Origin: JAJPKK01 sp963844635
GTDB lineage: Bacteria; Pseudomonadota; Alphaproteobacteria; Rhizobiales; Xanthobacteraceae
NCBI GenBank assembly: GCA_963844635.1
Contig: CAWJPD010000002.1
Location: 310,001 to 374,000 of the forward strand
DNA length: 64,000 bases
Direction: 5' to 3'
The position numbers and the translations under genes are program-made. Positions 54,518 through 63,640 of this stretch are shown here, piece by piece. The notes below the pieces were generated by a model. That model searched no databases. It was given only the letters and a program-made list of their open reading frames with translations, and was not told the origin of the DNA. Positions within the stretch are counted from its first letter, which is position 1. Each line of letters starts with the position of its first letter.

Positions 54518-55666
54518 ATGTCTGCAGACCCCGTCACCATTGCCCGCGAACTGCTGCGCTGCCCGTCGGTGACGCCGGCCGAGGGCGGCGCGCTCGCTTT
54601 CCTCGACAAGCTGCTGTCTGCGGCAGGCTTTGTCGTGGCGCGTCCGACCTTCTCGGAGCCGGCTGCGGCCGATGTCGAGAATCTTCACGCGCGGCTTGGC
54701 GCGCGTGGGCCGCATGTCGTCTTTGCCGGCCACACCGACGTGGTGCCGCCGGGTGACGTGAGGCGCTGGCGGCACCCGCCTTTCGCCGGCGACATCGCTG
54801 ACGGCGTGCTGTTTGGACGCGGTGCGGTCGACATGAAGGGCGGCATCGCCTGCGCCGTCGCCGCGGTGCTCGACTATGTCGAGGCCAATCCCGGCACAGG
54901 TTCGATCTCGTTCCTGATCACCGGCGATGAAGAAAGCGTGGCCGTGAACGGCACCGTCAAGCTGTTGCAGTGGGCGGCGGCGCGGGGCGAGCGGTTCGAC
55001 GTTTGCGTGCTGGGCGAGCCCTCGAGCGCCGCACGTCTCGGCGACACCATCAAGATCGGGCGCCGCGGCTCGCTGAACGCAATATTGGTGGTCGAGGGCG
55101 TGGAGGGGCACGTCGCCTATCCCGCCAAGGCCGACAACCCGATCCGCCGCATCGTCGCGATCATGCGCGCGCTGATGGCGGAGCCGCTCGACCGCGGCAC
55201 CGCGCATTTCGATCCGTCCAACCTCGAATTCACCTCGGTCGACGTCGGCAACACCACGGTGAACGTCATTCCGGCGGCCGCGCGCGCTCATTTCAACATC
55301 CGCTTCAATGACCTGCACAGCCGGGCTTCGTTGAAAGACCTGGTCGAGACGCGCGCCCGCGCCGCCGCTGGCGACGGCTATTTCCGCATCGACTGGGAGT
55401 CCTCCAACGCGGATGCCTTCGTCACCCGTCCCGGGCCGTTCGTCGATCTCGTGAGCGCGGCGGTCGCCGACGTAACCGGACAGACGCCGCAGCTCTCCAC
55501 TTCGGGCGGTACCTCGGACGCGCGGTTCATCAAGGATTACTGCCCGGTGGTGGAATTCGGTCTCGTCAATGCCACGATGCACAAGACCGATGAGTGCGTC
55601 GCGACAGCCGACCTCATCGCGCTGACCGCGATCTACCGGCGCATCCTGGAGCGCTATTTCGCCTGA
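54518..55666 (+). CDS. dapE: Succinyl-diaminopimelate desuccinylase
   Basis: 382 residues. M20 di-zinc peptidase-like enzyme that releases succinate to give LL-diaminopimelate. Metal ligands lie in VFAGHTDVVPPGD, GRGAVDMKGGIA, TGDEES and the C-terminal ATMHKTDEC; the dimerisation insert (NPIRRIVAIMRALM, FNIRFND) is present. Starts at ATG 54518. dapD-dapE form the succinylase branch for cell-wall and lysine supply. Confidence 0.95.
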   Translation: MSADPVTIARELLRCPSVTPAEGGALAFLDKLLSAAGFVVARPTFSEPAAADVENLHARLGARGPHVVFAGHTDVVPPGDVRRWRHPPFAGDIADGVLFGRGAVDMKGGIACAVAAVLDYVEANPGTGSISFLITGDEESVAVNGTVKLLQWAAARGERFDVCVLGEPSSAARLGDTIKIGRRGSLNAILVVEGVEGHVAYPAKADNPIRRIVAIMRALMAEPLDRGTAHFDPSNLEFTSVDVGNTTVNVIPAAARAHFNIRFNDLHSRASLKDLVETRARAAAGDGYFRIDWESSNADAFVTRPGPFVDLVSAAVADVTGQTPQLSTSGGTSDARFIKDYCPVVEFGLVNATMHKTDECVATADLIALTAIYRRILERYFA

Positions 55667-55711
55667 GGCCCGCAGGCCCCGTCCCGCAGCACCCGAAAAT
55701 CTCAGGGATTG

Positions 55712-58146
55712 TCAAAGCTTCTGCGAGAGGCCAACATAATAGCCGCGGCGGGCGCCATATTGCGGAGCAAATTCACCGATGCCGCTGCCGGTGCGAAGCT
55801 CGTAAATCTGATCGAACAAGTTGACCACGTCGAAACGCACGGTCAATGGCTTATTGACGTCGGTGGACCATTTGATGTCGTGCGCGACCCCCACATTGAC
55901 CACGGCGTAAGGTGTGGAGTGCGACGAATTCGGCACGACCGGGGGTGTGGATTCCAAATCGCCCACGCGCAGCCCACTGCCATAAATGAGATTGGTCGTG
56001 AAGAGTGTATCATACCATCGATACGAGGCGCCGGCCGAGCCGGTCACGAACTGCATATCATCGGTATAATGCCAATTGTTCAGAAGGTAGGTGTAATCCG
56101 CGGCGTCAATCAGATATTGATTTGAACTCGACGTCGATGGCTCTTGTTATATTGTAAGAGAAATTGGCGTAAGCATTGAAATTCCCATTGTTGTATTTGA
56201 CCTTGGCCTCGCCGCCTTCGCTGAAACCGCGCGCGTAGTTGAACTAAGTCAAGACAACCGCCGCGCCAAACTGGCCATCGTCGATCTGGTCCCGCGCGTT
56301 CTTGTAATAGGCATCAAGCCCCAGTGTGAGGCCCGGCAGCAGCTTCTGGTCCACGCCGATATCGTAGTAGCTCGAACGTTCGGGTTTCACCGGATTGTTC
56401 AACGGGATGTCCGGCTGATTAGTCGTGTCGGCGAAGAGCGCGATATTGGATTGAGCGGCCTGCGCCTGGTAAGGGGGAGTGAAATAACGCGCGAAACCAG
56501 CGTGAAGCGTGGTTGCGTCAAACGGCTTGTATACGAGGGCGATGCGCGGACTCAGCTGATTGGCATCGACATACTGATACAATTGGTCAAACCGCAAGCC
56601 CGCGTTCAAAGTAAGCCGGTCAGTTAACTTCCATTCGTCCTGGACGTAGACTTCGAGATTCCAACCGAGCTTGGAATTGTCATCGGCGACGAGGTATGGC
56701 GGTCCGGTGACGGCGCCAACATCTCCGGGAAGAACGGTCGCATTGTCGGTGACATTTGTCCGCTCCCCGCTGATCGCGAAGCCTGTCCGCAAGGTATGGC
56801 GATCGTTCAGGATGTAGGATGCATCCCCCTGGACGCCGGTCATCGTGCTCTGCCGCACGACATCGGACGCCACATCGTTGAACACCAGGTCGCCGAAGAC
56901 GTCGGGAATGAAGTGAACCTGGGCGTAGCGCGAATAAATCGCGAGTTGCGCGTCACCGCTGTCGCCATGTGTTTGCAGCGCCGCGATATTGGCAATGTAC
57001 GTATCGTATTCTCGTTCGTTCAGCGTGGACGAGTTGTAGTTCGCAGGACCGAAGTCCCCAAGAGGCGCCTGACCGGGGTTGTTCGGTATCTGGAACGCAC
57101 TGTACGACTCCCCGGAGATCACACTGAGCCGCGTCGAGTTCGTCGAGCAGCGTCGATGCGTAACCGAAGAATTTGCCTTGCTGTGTTTGGTCGTGGATGG
57201 CGTTGGGCGCCGGCGTCGGGTTTTCGAGGCCGAGATCGTTCCAGTTACCGCGCGCGGTTACGAAATATTCTGAGTTGCCGACGCTGCCACCATAGTCGAA
57301 ACTGGGGGTGAACGTCTGTCGGCTGCCGCCATATAGACTGACTTCCCCGCCCGGTGTCGCAAAGCTGCGGCTCGTAATATCTAGCACGCCGGCAGTGCGC
57401 AGGCCGTACTGGGCAGGCAGCGTGCCGGTGAGCAGGGACAGGCTGCCGATGAAATTGGTGTCGATGAAAGGTCCGAGCGACGATACCCCCTCGGGAAGCA
57501 CGACGCCGTTAATCCTGTATTGCACGTTCCCATATTCATTTCGAACATGAAAATTCGGGTTGGAAACGGCCGAATCGTAGGACACGCCCGGCAGTTGCAG
57601 GATCAGCTTGTCGATCGGCGTGTTGTCGCCCTGTGGCATCGACACGATCGCGTCACGATTGATGGTGTCGGTCGAGGCTCCGAGCTTTGGCAACAGATTA
57701 TTATCGCGCGCCGCATCCAGCGTCTTCATCTTGCTATCGAGCGCGGCCTGGGCCGGCGTTGATGCGCCTTGATTTGCCCCGGGGGTCGCTGCCGGACTGG
57801 CTGCGTTTGACGTAGGCGCCGTCCGGCCCGCCTGAGGCCGCACCGGCGTTCCGGCGGTACGCGTCGGCGGCTTGCGTTTCGATGACGTGACTTTGATTTC
57901 GGGAAGCGGCGCAGCGGGTTGAGCTGCGGCTGGTGGCGCCGGTGTCTCCTGTGCCGGAGATGGATTTTGTTGCGGCGCAGGCGGGGTCTCCTGCGCCGGT
58001 GCGGGAGGCGCGGCCGGCGGCGTACTTTGGTCTTGCGCCAACGCTCCGGGCGAGCTGGCGAGGCAGAAAAGGCTGGCGCCTGCCCCGACACGGATCCAAC
58101 TCGCGCGCCCATGGCCGCGATGCCGGGCGACGAAGTTCTTGTCTGC
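55712..58146 (-). pseudogene. TonB-dependent receptor, broken by two shifts and a TAG
   Basis: A signal peptide and a Pro/Ala/Gln-rich extension (about 110 residues) precede a plug domain (TINRDAIVSMPQGDNTPIDK, LQLPGVSYDSAV) and a 22-strand-type barrel (DEWKLTDRLTLNAGLRFDQL, FARYFTPPYQAQAAQ) ending ARRGYYVGLSQKL. Lesions: an extra base at GAGTTC 57136-57141, TAG at 56244-56246 (VVLT-stop-FNYARGFSEG), and an extra base at GAACTC 56124-56129. Corrected length is about 810 residues. Local GC is lower than in neighbours. The two shifts fit the GANTC error pattern; the TAG does not. Confidence 0.82.
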
Positions 58147-58726
58147 CACAGGTGCCCACCCCAAAGGTGCTTTAGAACCTTGCTGAAGTATCGAAATGAT
58201 TCCCCAACGCAGGTTAGATCACACCGAGGGCGGGAGACAAGGAGTGAAGAAGAAAGGTTATATGGATTCTAATTTTCAGTGGTTTTATCTGGAAGTTTTC
58301 TTACTGTTGAAGGACAACCCAAAGGCTTACGTTCCGGCCTCGAAAATACCGCAGAATACCTGCTGAATGTATGGAATGCCGATCGGAGGTTGATATTGGT
58401 CAAATCGAGAAACTGAAGATAGTTTTGCCGGCAGAATTTTTCAAAAATGGACCTTCGGGTTCTGACTGTCTTATCTCTTCTCGGCGAACGGTCTCGGACA
58501 ATCCAGGTTGAAAAGAAAACTCATCAAGGTCGGGTCTGCGGAGTGCGCGATTTTCGATTGACCAGAGGGGGTTGCGTTCAGTTTGAATCGCCTCCCGCTC
58601 GGCTCTCTTTTGCGCATTCGTCGCGGACTGCGTTCGACGACGGATGCGTGTTGATTTTGCGCATCATCTTATCCGAAAAGTCTGCAACTTTATCGGATGG
58701 CTAAATCTGTGCGCGCTGTTCGATAG
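58147..58726. other. Low-GC intergenic region upstream of TonB receptor
   Basis: 580 bp. Bases about 58200-58550 are clearly AT-richer than the rest of the window (for example TTCTAATTTTCAGTGG) and contain no ORF with support; they are upstream of the receptor gene and downstream of parB. An R1 copy fills 58571-58700. Confidence 0.5.
58571..58700. repeat. Palindromic intergenic repeat R1, long form
   Basis: GTTGCGTTCAGTTTGAATCG end, inner palindrome GCGCATTCGTCG/CGACGGATGCG and core TTGCGCATCATCTTATCCG. It lies just downstream of the parB stop. Confidence 0.72.
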
Positions 58727-59600
58727 CTATGATCCCCTCTCAAGCCGTCTCACGAGGTCATCGAGCTGGTCGAGAGTGCGATAGCGGATCTGCATGGTGC
58801 CGCCCTCGCCGCTCTGCGCGATCGTCACCACGAGGCCGAGCGCATCGCCCAAGCGACGTTCGAGCGCGCGGGTGTCGGCGGGCTTGGCGATGGCCCGCGC
58901 ATGCGATTTCTCTTTCCCCCACTCCTTTGCGAGTTGTTCCGCCTGGCGTACATTGAGGCCGCGTTCGAGGACTTCCTGCGCGACAAGCTCGGGCTGCGCC
59001 AATCCGATCAGCGCGCGCGCGTGACCGGCGGAGAGCGCTCCGGAACGGATGCTCGCCTTGATCGCTTCAGGAAGTTTCGAGGAGCCTCAGCGTATTGGCA
59101 ACGTGGCTGCGACTGCGTCCGACCGTCGCCGCGACATCGTCCTGCTGGTACCTGAATTCGTCGACCAGCGACTTGTAGCCAGCCGCTTCCTCCAGCGGAT
59201 TGAGGTCGGCGCGTTGCACGTTTTCGATGATGGCAAGCGCCAGCGCCTCGCGGTCGGCGACATCGAGGACGACCACAGGGACGTCGTGAAGGCCAGCCCG
59301 CTGAGCGGCCTGCCAACGCCGTTCGCCGGCGATAATCTCGTAGGCTTCGCCGGCACCGCGAACCATGCGAACCGCGATCGGCTGAATGATGCCGTGCTGC
59401 TTGATCGAAGTTGCAAGCTCCTCGAGTTCGGCCGCCCCGAAGTCGCGACGCGGGTTGCGTGGATTGGGCCGCAGCAGATCGATCGCGACCCGCCTCTGGC
59501 CGCGCCCGCGCTCGACCGTCCCGCCCGCTTCGGCACCCATGTCGCCGATCAGGGAAGCGAGGCCGCGCCCCAGTCGCGAACGTGCGTGCTCCTCCGGCAT
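58727..59600 (-). CDS. parB: Chromosome-partitioning protein ParB (frameshifted)
   Basis: Binds parS as a CTP-dependent clamp and drives origin segregation with ParA. The N-terminal frame has the Lys/Arg-rich start (MPEEHARSRLGRGLASLIGD), the CTPase-type EIIAGERRWQAAQRAGL and the LNPLEEAAGYKSLVDEF helix-turn-helix region; it stops after NTLRLLETS. The continuation KLPEAIKASIRSGALSAGHA ... LDDLVRRLERGS is in the next frame. One extra base at about 59071-59081 explains it; the corrected protein is 290 residues. ATG 59600 has GGGAG upstream. Confidence 0.93.
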
Positions 59601-59628
59601 ATCGCTTTCTCCCAAGTCGATGAACGCA

Positions 59629-59757
59629 GGAGGGGTTGAGCACAGCGAACCCCTCGATTTTCCGTGACGAAATCCGCCGACGCCAACACCGTCTATGGGT
59701 TTCGCCGCCGCAACGCGGGCCTAGACTTTTCGATCGGTCGATCAACCCATCCTAATT
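59629..59757. repeat. GGGTTGAG-type hairpin between parA and parB
   Basis: GAGGGGTTGAGCACAGCGAA-CCCCTC and, further on, TCAACCCATCCTAA resemble the arms of the R3 element at 762-838, with an eroded left arm. It fills the parA-parB gap. Confidence 0.45.
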
Positions 59758-60617
59758 TACAAGACCACGCCGCCCGCGAGTTCCTGCTCGCGCGCAATCA
59801 CCTCGGTCGCAAGCCGCAGATAGGCTTCGCTGCCAACGCATTTGAGGTCGTAGATCAGCACCGGCTTGCCGTAAGACGGCGCCTCCGAAACGCGGACGTT
59901 GCGCGGAATTACGGTGTCGTAGACCTTCTTGCCCATGAACTCGCGCACGTCCGCGACGACCTGGTTCGACAGGTTGTTGCGGGCGTCGAACATAGTCAGC
60001 ACGATGCCGTGGATTGACAGCCGCGGGTTGAGTGTTTCCTTGACCTGCTCCACTGTCTTCAGAAGCTGCGACAATCCTTCCAGCGCGAAGAACTCGCATT
60101 GCAGCGGGACCAGAATGGCGTCGGCAGCGGCCATCGCGTTGATGGTCAGAAGGTTGAGCGATGGCGGGCAGTCCACCAGTACGTGGTTGAAGGCGAGTTC
60201 TCCGGAACCAGCGGGGGCAAGACCGGCAATGGCATTGCGCAGCCGGAACGCCCGGTCACGCGAGTGCCCGAGCTCCAATTCGAAGCCGGACAGATCGAGC
60301 GTCGACGGCGCAAGATGGAGGCGGGGAACCGCGGTCGGCAGCACTGCGGAGCGTAAAGGCATTTCGCCGAGCAGCACGTCATAGGTCGAAAGGCGGCGGC
60401 TGGCGCGGTCGACGCCGAGACCCGTGGAGGCATTGCCCTGAGGATCGAGGTCGACGATCAGCACCGTCTCACCAACCGCCGCGAGAGCCGTGCCGAGATT
60501 GATCGCGGTCGTCGTTTTGCCCACACCTCCTTTTTGATTAGCGATCGAGAGGACGCGCGGCAGTCCGGTGGCATCAGGCGGCGCGTCTTTGCCTTTTGAG
60601 CTTGGGACGTTTGGCAT
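59757..60617 (-). CDS. parA: Chromosome-partitioning ATPase ParA
   Basis: 286 residues. Deviant Walker A NQKGGVGKTTTAINLG, then LIVDLDPQGNASTG (Walker A-prime/B) and VLVDCPPSLNLLT. The protein forms ATP-dependent gradients that move ParB-parS complexes. ATG 60617 is used; a GTG two codons upstream nearly abuts the rsmG stop. It lies between rsmG and parB in the usual order. Confidence 0.96.
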   Translation of the reverse strand: MPNVPSSKGKDAPPDATGLPRVLSIANQKGGVGKTTTAINLGTALAAVGETVLIVDLDPQGNASTGLGVDRASRRLSTYDVLLGEMPLRSAVLPTAVPRLHLAPSTLDLSGFELELGHSRDRAFRLRNAIAGLAPAGSGELAFNHVLVDCPPSLNLLTINAMAAADAILVPLQCEFFALEGLSQLLKTVEQVKETLNPRLSIHGIVLTMFDARNNLSNQVVADVREFMGKKVYDTVIPRNVRVSEAPSYGKPVLIYDLKCVGSEAYLRLATEVIAREQELAGGVVL

Positions 60618-60625
60618 GGTCACGG

Positions 60626-61312
60626 TCAGGGCCGGCGGCTCCGTGAGAGGTCGCGCACGATCAGGATTTTGCCGGTCGGGCTGGTCTTGCTTGGCACGAT
60701 GTCGGCTCGAATTTTCCAGTATCTTGATGCCTCGGCCAACTCATCGTCTAGATGTTGACCCTTGAGGAGGATTGCTTGTGCACCGTTTTCAACCATGGGC
60801 GCCAGATAGGTTAACAGCTGCTTAAGCGGCGCTAGCGCCCGAGCCGTCACGATATCGACTTTTCCGGAGAGCCTTGGAGCGATTGACTCGATCCTTTCGG
60901 CGTGGACGATCGCAGGCGCCGCAGTTTCTCGGATTGCTTCGGCCAAAAAGGTGGCTTTCTTCCGGTTCGATTCGACGAGATGCACACAGGATAGAGGGTC
61001 GGTGTCGGCGAGCGCGCACGCAATCACGAGGCCCGGAAAGCCGGCGCCGGAGCCGAGGTCTGCCCAAATCTGCTTGCGCGTCGGCTCCGGAGCGGGTGCC
61101 AATGGAATGAGCTGGAGGGAATTGGCAATATGTCGGCTCCAGATCGTCGGGACGGTGGACGGCGCAATCAGATTGATTCGGCTCTGCCAAGACAGCAGCA
61201 GTTCGACAAAGCGTTCGAGGCGCGTCGCAGTTTCACGTGAAACGTCGGCTAGCTCGATTGTCTTTGCCCGGTCTGCGGCGAGCGCCTGGGCAAGCGGCAG
61301 AGGGAGGATCAT
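60626..61312 (-). CDS. rsmG: 16S rRNA (guanine527-N7)-methyltransferase
   Basis: 228 residues. SAM-binding WADLGSGAGFPGLVIA and the family segment WQSRINLIAPST are present, with C-terminal KTSPTGKILIVRDLSR. It makes m7G527 in 16S rRNA. Residues 23-28 (DVSRET) are encoded by a parS site. TTG 61318 is an alternative start. It is 8 bp upstream of parA. Confidence 0.95.
   Translation of the reverse strand: MILPLPLAQALAADRAKTIELADVSRETATRLERFVELLLSWQSRINLIAPSTVPTIWSRHIANSLQLIPLAPAPEPTRKQIWADLGSGAGFPGLVIACALADTDPLSCVHLVESNRKKATFLAEAIRETAAPAIVHAERIESIAPRLSGKVDIVTARALAPLKQLLTYLAPMVENGAQAILLKGQHLDDELAEASRYWKIRADIVPSKTSPTGKILIVRDLSRSRRP
61230..61243. promoter_or_regulatory. parS site inside rsmG
   Basis: GTTTCACGTGAAAC, a perfect 14-bp palindrome equal to the core of the universal parS consensus TGTTTCACGTGAAACA (flanks A/G here). 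It is the ParB nucleation site within the rsmG coding region. Confidence 0.88.
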
Positions 61313-61412
61313 CGGCAAGCCTGCGGCCTCGTGTCGGCGTCGGCGCTTGCGCGGCTCTTCGTCCGTCCGGCGTGCTTTGTCCGAATGAAAGCGCTCCCCG
61401 CTGCTCGCTGAG

Positions 61413-63305
61413 CTATCGTACAGCCCGGAACTGGCCGCGCCGAATGAACGCGGTCAAAAGGGCCAACGCCGCCGGGGTCACCCCATCGAGGCGGCCGGCT
61501 TGCCCTATGGAGCGGGGTCGCGCTGTCATCAACTTTTGTCGTGCCTCGTTGGAAAGGCCTGGCACCGCGGCATAATCCAGCCCGTCTGGAACGCAAAGCG
61601 CCTCATCGCGCCGGAACGCAGCGACATCAGCCGCCTGCCGTTCAAGGTAGACCGCATATTTCGCGTCGATTTCAAGCTGGGTGGCGATCTCCGCCGGCAG
61701 CGCCAGGAAGTCGGGCCAGATGCGGCCGATTTCCGCGACTCCGGTCCCTGGGTAGGACAGCAGATCGAACGCGGTTCGCCGCTGTCCATCCTTGTTGAGG
61801 GAAAAACCGAATTGCTCCGCTTCACGCGGAGTAACGGCGAGACTCTTTGCCCGCTCGCGCGCCGCATTGAGATCGGCCGTCTTGGCACGATGATGTTCCC
61901 GGCGAGCCGACCCCACGCAGCCGATGCGAATGCCCAGCTCCGTGAGCCGCTGATCGGCATTGTCGGCGCGAAGCGTGAGCCGGTATTCCGCGCGCGACGT
62001 GAACATCCGGTACGGTTCGGTGACGCCACGGCTCACCAGATCGTCCACCATGACCCCGAGATAGCACTGCGACCGGTCGAGAATGATTTCGCCCGACCCG
62101 CCGGCGCGCGCCGCGGCATTGAGGCCGGCGACAAGGCCCTGTCCGGCCGCCTCCTCGTAGCCCGTTGTGCCGTTGATCTGGCCGGCGAGGAAAAGCCCAC
62201 GCACGCGTTTGGTTTCCAGCGTCGGCAGAAGTTCGCGCGGGTCGATGTGATCGTATTCGATAGCGTAACCGGGCCGGGTGATCACCGCGCGTTCGAGGCT
62301 GGGAATTGTCGCAACAAAGGCACGCTGGACGTCTTCCGGCAACGACGTGGAGATGCCGTTCGGGTAGACGATGGGATCGTCAAGCCCCTCGGGTTCGAGG
62401 AAGATCTGGTGCCCGTCGCGTTCGCCAAACCGCACGATCTTGTCTTCGATCGAAGGGCAGTAGCGCGGTCCGCGGCTCTGGATCTGCCCGGAATACATCG
62501 GTGAGCGATGCACGTTGGCGCGGATCAGGGCGTGCGTTGCGCCAGTCGTGCGGGTGATCCCGCACTGGACCTGCGGGTTTTCGATTCGCTTGGTGAGGAC
62601 CGAGAACGGCTCCGGTGGCTCGTCCCCCGGCTGCATCTCCACGTTGGCCCAGTCAATCGTTCGGCCATCGAGCCGAGGTGGCGTTCCCGTCTTGAGGCGG
62701 CCGAGCGCGAAGCCAAGCCGTTCCAGCGTCGATGACAAGCCGAGCGCCGGCGCTTCCCCGACGCGGCCGGCCGGGGTCTGCCGTTCGCCGATATGGATGA
62801 GGCCGCGCAGAAAGGTGCCCGCGGTCAGAACAACCGCCGCGGCATCGATCGCGCGCCCATCCGTGAGCTTCACGCCCTGCACCGTGGCTCCGGCCCAAGC
62901 ATCACCCCGCGGGCCCGTCGCGAGGACGAGATCGTCGGCTTCCCCGGCGATTACGGTCAACTTCGCAAGCCGCGCGATTTCCTGCTGCATCGCGGCGGCG
63001 TAGAGCCGGCGGTCGGCCTGCGCGCGTGGTCCACGCACCGCCGGGCCCTTCCGCCGGTTGAGAACCCGGAATTGGATACCCGACGCATCGGCGACCCGCC
63101 CCATCAGCCCGTCCAGCGCATCGATTTCGCGAACCAGATGCCCCTTGCCCAGCCCTCCGATGGCCGGGTTGCATGACATCGTTCCGATGGTCTCGACCCG
63201 ATGTGTGACCAGTGCGGTCCGTGCGCCAAAGCGCGCCGCGGCGGCGGCTGCTTCGCAGCCGGCGTGCCCGCCGCCAATGACGACGACATCGAAGCGCGCA
63301 TTCAT
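61413..63305 (-). CDS. mnmG: tRNA uridine-5-carboxymethylaminomethyl enzyme MnmG
   Basis: 630 residues. FAD-binding GGGHAGCEAA at 11-20, the second signature YCPSIEDKIVRFGERDGHQ and the C-terminal RQAADVAAFRRDEALCVPDG helical domain are intact. With MnmE it modifies wobble U34 of several tRNAs. ATG 63305 (MNARFDVVVIGGG) is chosen over an upstream start. It is transcribed from mnmE toward rsmG, the classical order. Confidence 0.96.
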   Translation of the reverse strand: MNARFDVVVIGGGHAGCEAAAAAARFGARTALVTHRVETIGTMSCNPAIGGLGKGHLVREIDALDGLMGRVADASGIQFRVLNRRKGPAVRGPRAQADRRLYAAAMQQEIARLAKLTVIAGEADDLVLATGPRGDAWAGATVQGVKLTDGRAIDAAAVVLTAGTFLRGLIHIGERQTPAGRVGEAPALGLSSTLERLGFALGRLKTGTPPRLDGRTIDWANVEMQPGDEPPEPFSVLTKRIENPQVQCGITRTTGATHALIRANVHRSPMYSGQIQSRGPRYCPSIEDKIVRFGERDGHQIFLEPEGLDDPIVYPNGISTSLPEDVQRAFVATIPSLERAVITRPGYAIEYDHIDPRELLPTLETKRVRGLFLAGQINGTTGYEEAAGQGLVAGLNAAARAGGSGEIILDRSQCYLGVMVDDLVSRGVTEPYRMFTSRAEYRLTLRADNADQRLTELGIRIGCVGSARREHHRAKTADLNAARERAKSLAVTPREAEQFGFSLNKDGQRRTAFDLLSYPGTGVAEIGRIWPDFLALPAEIATQLEIDAKYAVYLERQAADVAAFRRDEALCVPDGLDYAAVPGLSNEARQKLMTARPRSIGQAGRLDGVTPAALALLTAFIRRGQFRAVR

Positions 63306-63640
63306 CAGAATTCGGCCCCAACGAGATTTTTGCAACTTGAATACGCAAGCGTGACCGAGAGGTCAAAGTCCGCGACTGGCCCCGCGTTTCACGTGAAACG
63401 TACGACCCCTTTCCTGAGGGCTCCTCAGGGAGAGGGTGGGCCGCCCCAGGCGGCCGGTGAGGGCCAGGCGGCGCGATGATCGGCCTTTACTTGCGCGCGA
63501 AGAACAATGCCTCCTTCTATCAAACTTCCCATATCCCCCCATCCCACCCGGGCCATTCTCCCGCCCAGGGGAGAAGGTGTTTGGCCCCACTCGCTGCGTG
63601 ATTGAAATCGCTTTGTCCTGTAACGATGCCCGCGTGCCGC
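63306..63640. other. mnmE-mnmG intergenic region
   Basis: 335 bp with no gene. It holds a parS site (63386-63399), a GGGCCGCCCCAGGCGGCC hairpin at about 63437-63454, and a TTCTCCCGCCCAGGGGAGAA palindrome at about 63561-63580, which may form terminators or REP-like structures. Confidence 0.55.
63386..63399. promoter_or_regulatory. parS site between mnmE and mnmG
   Basis: A second exact GTTTCACGTGAAAC palindrome, flanked C and G, 2.15 kb from the copy in rsmG. Two ParB sites close to parAB are typical of chromosomal partition loci. Confidence 0.88.

Noticed and set aside
5789..56246. Recoding of TAG, since both Maf and the TonB receptor carry in-frame TAG
   Set aside because: TAG is the normal stop of rpoZ, parB, the deacetylase and the L,D-transpeptidase in this window, so it is read as stop.
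5557..58700. R1 repeats as a CRISPR array
   Set aside because: Copies are scattered over 53 kb, vary in length and orientation, and have no regular spacers or cas genes.
5132..59081. Programmed ribosomal frameshifting in coaE, ppsR, smpB or parB
   Set aside because: No shared slippery heptamer or downstream structure was seen, and these families are not known to use frameshifting.
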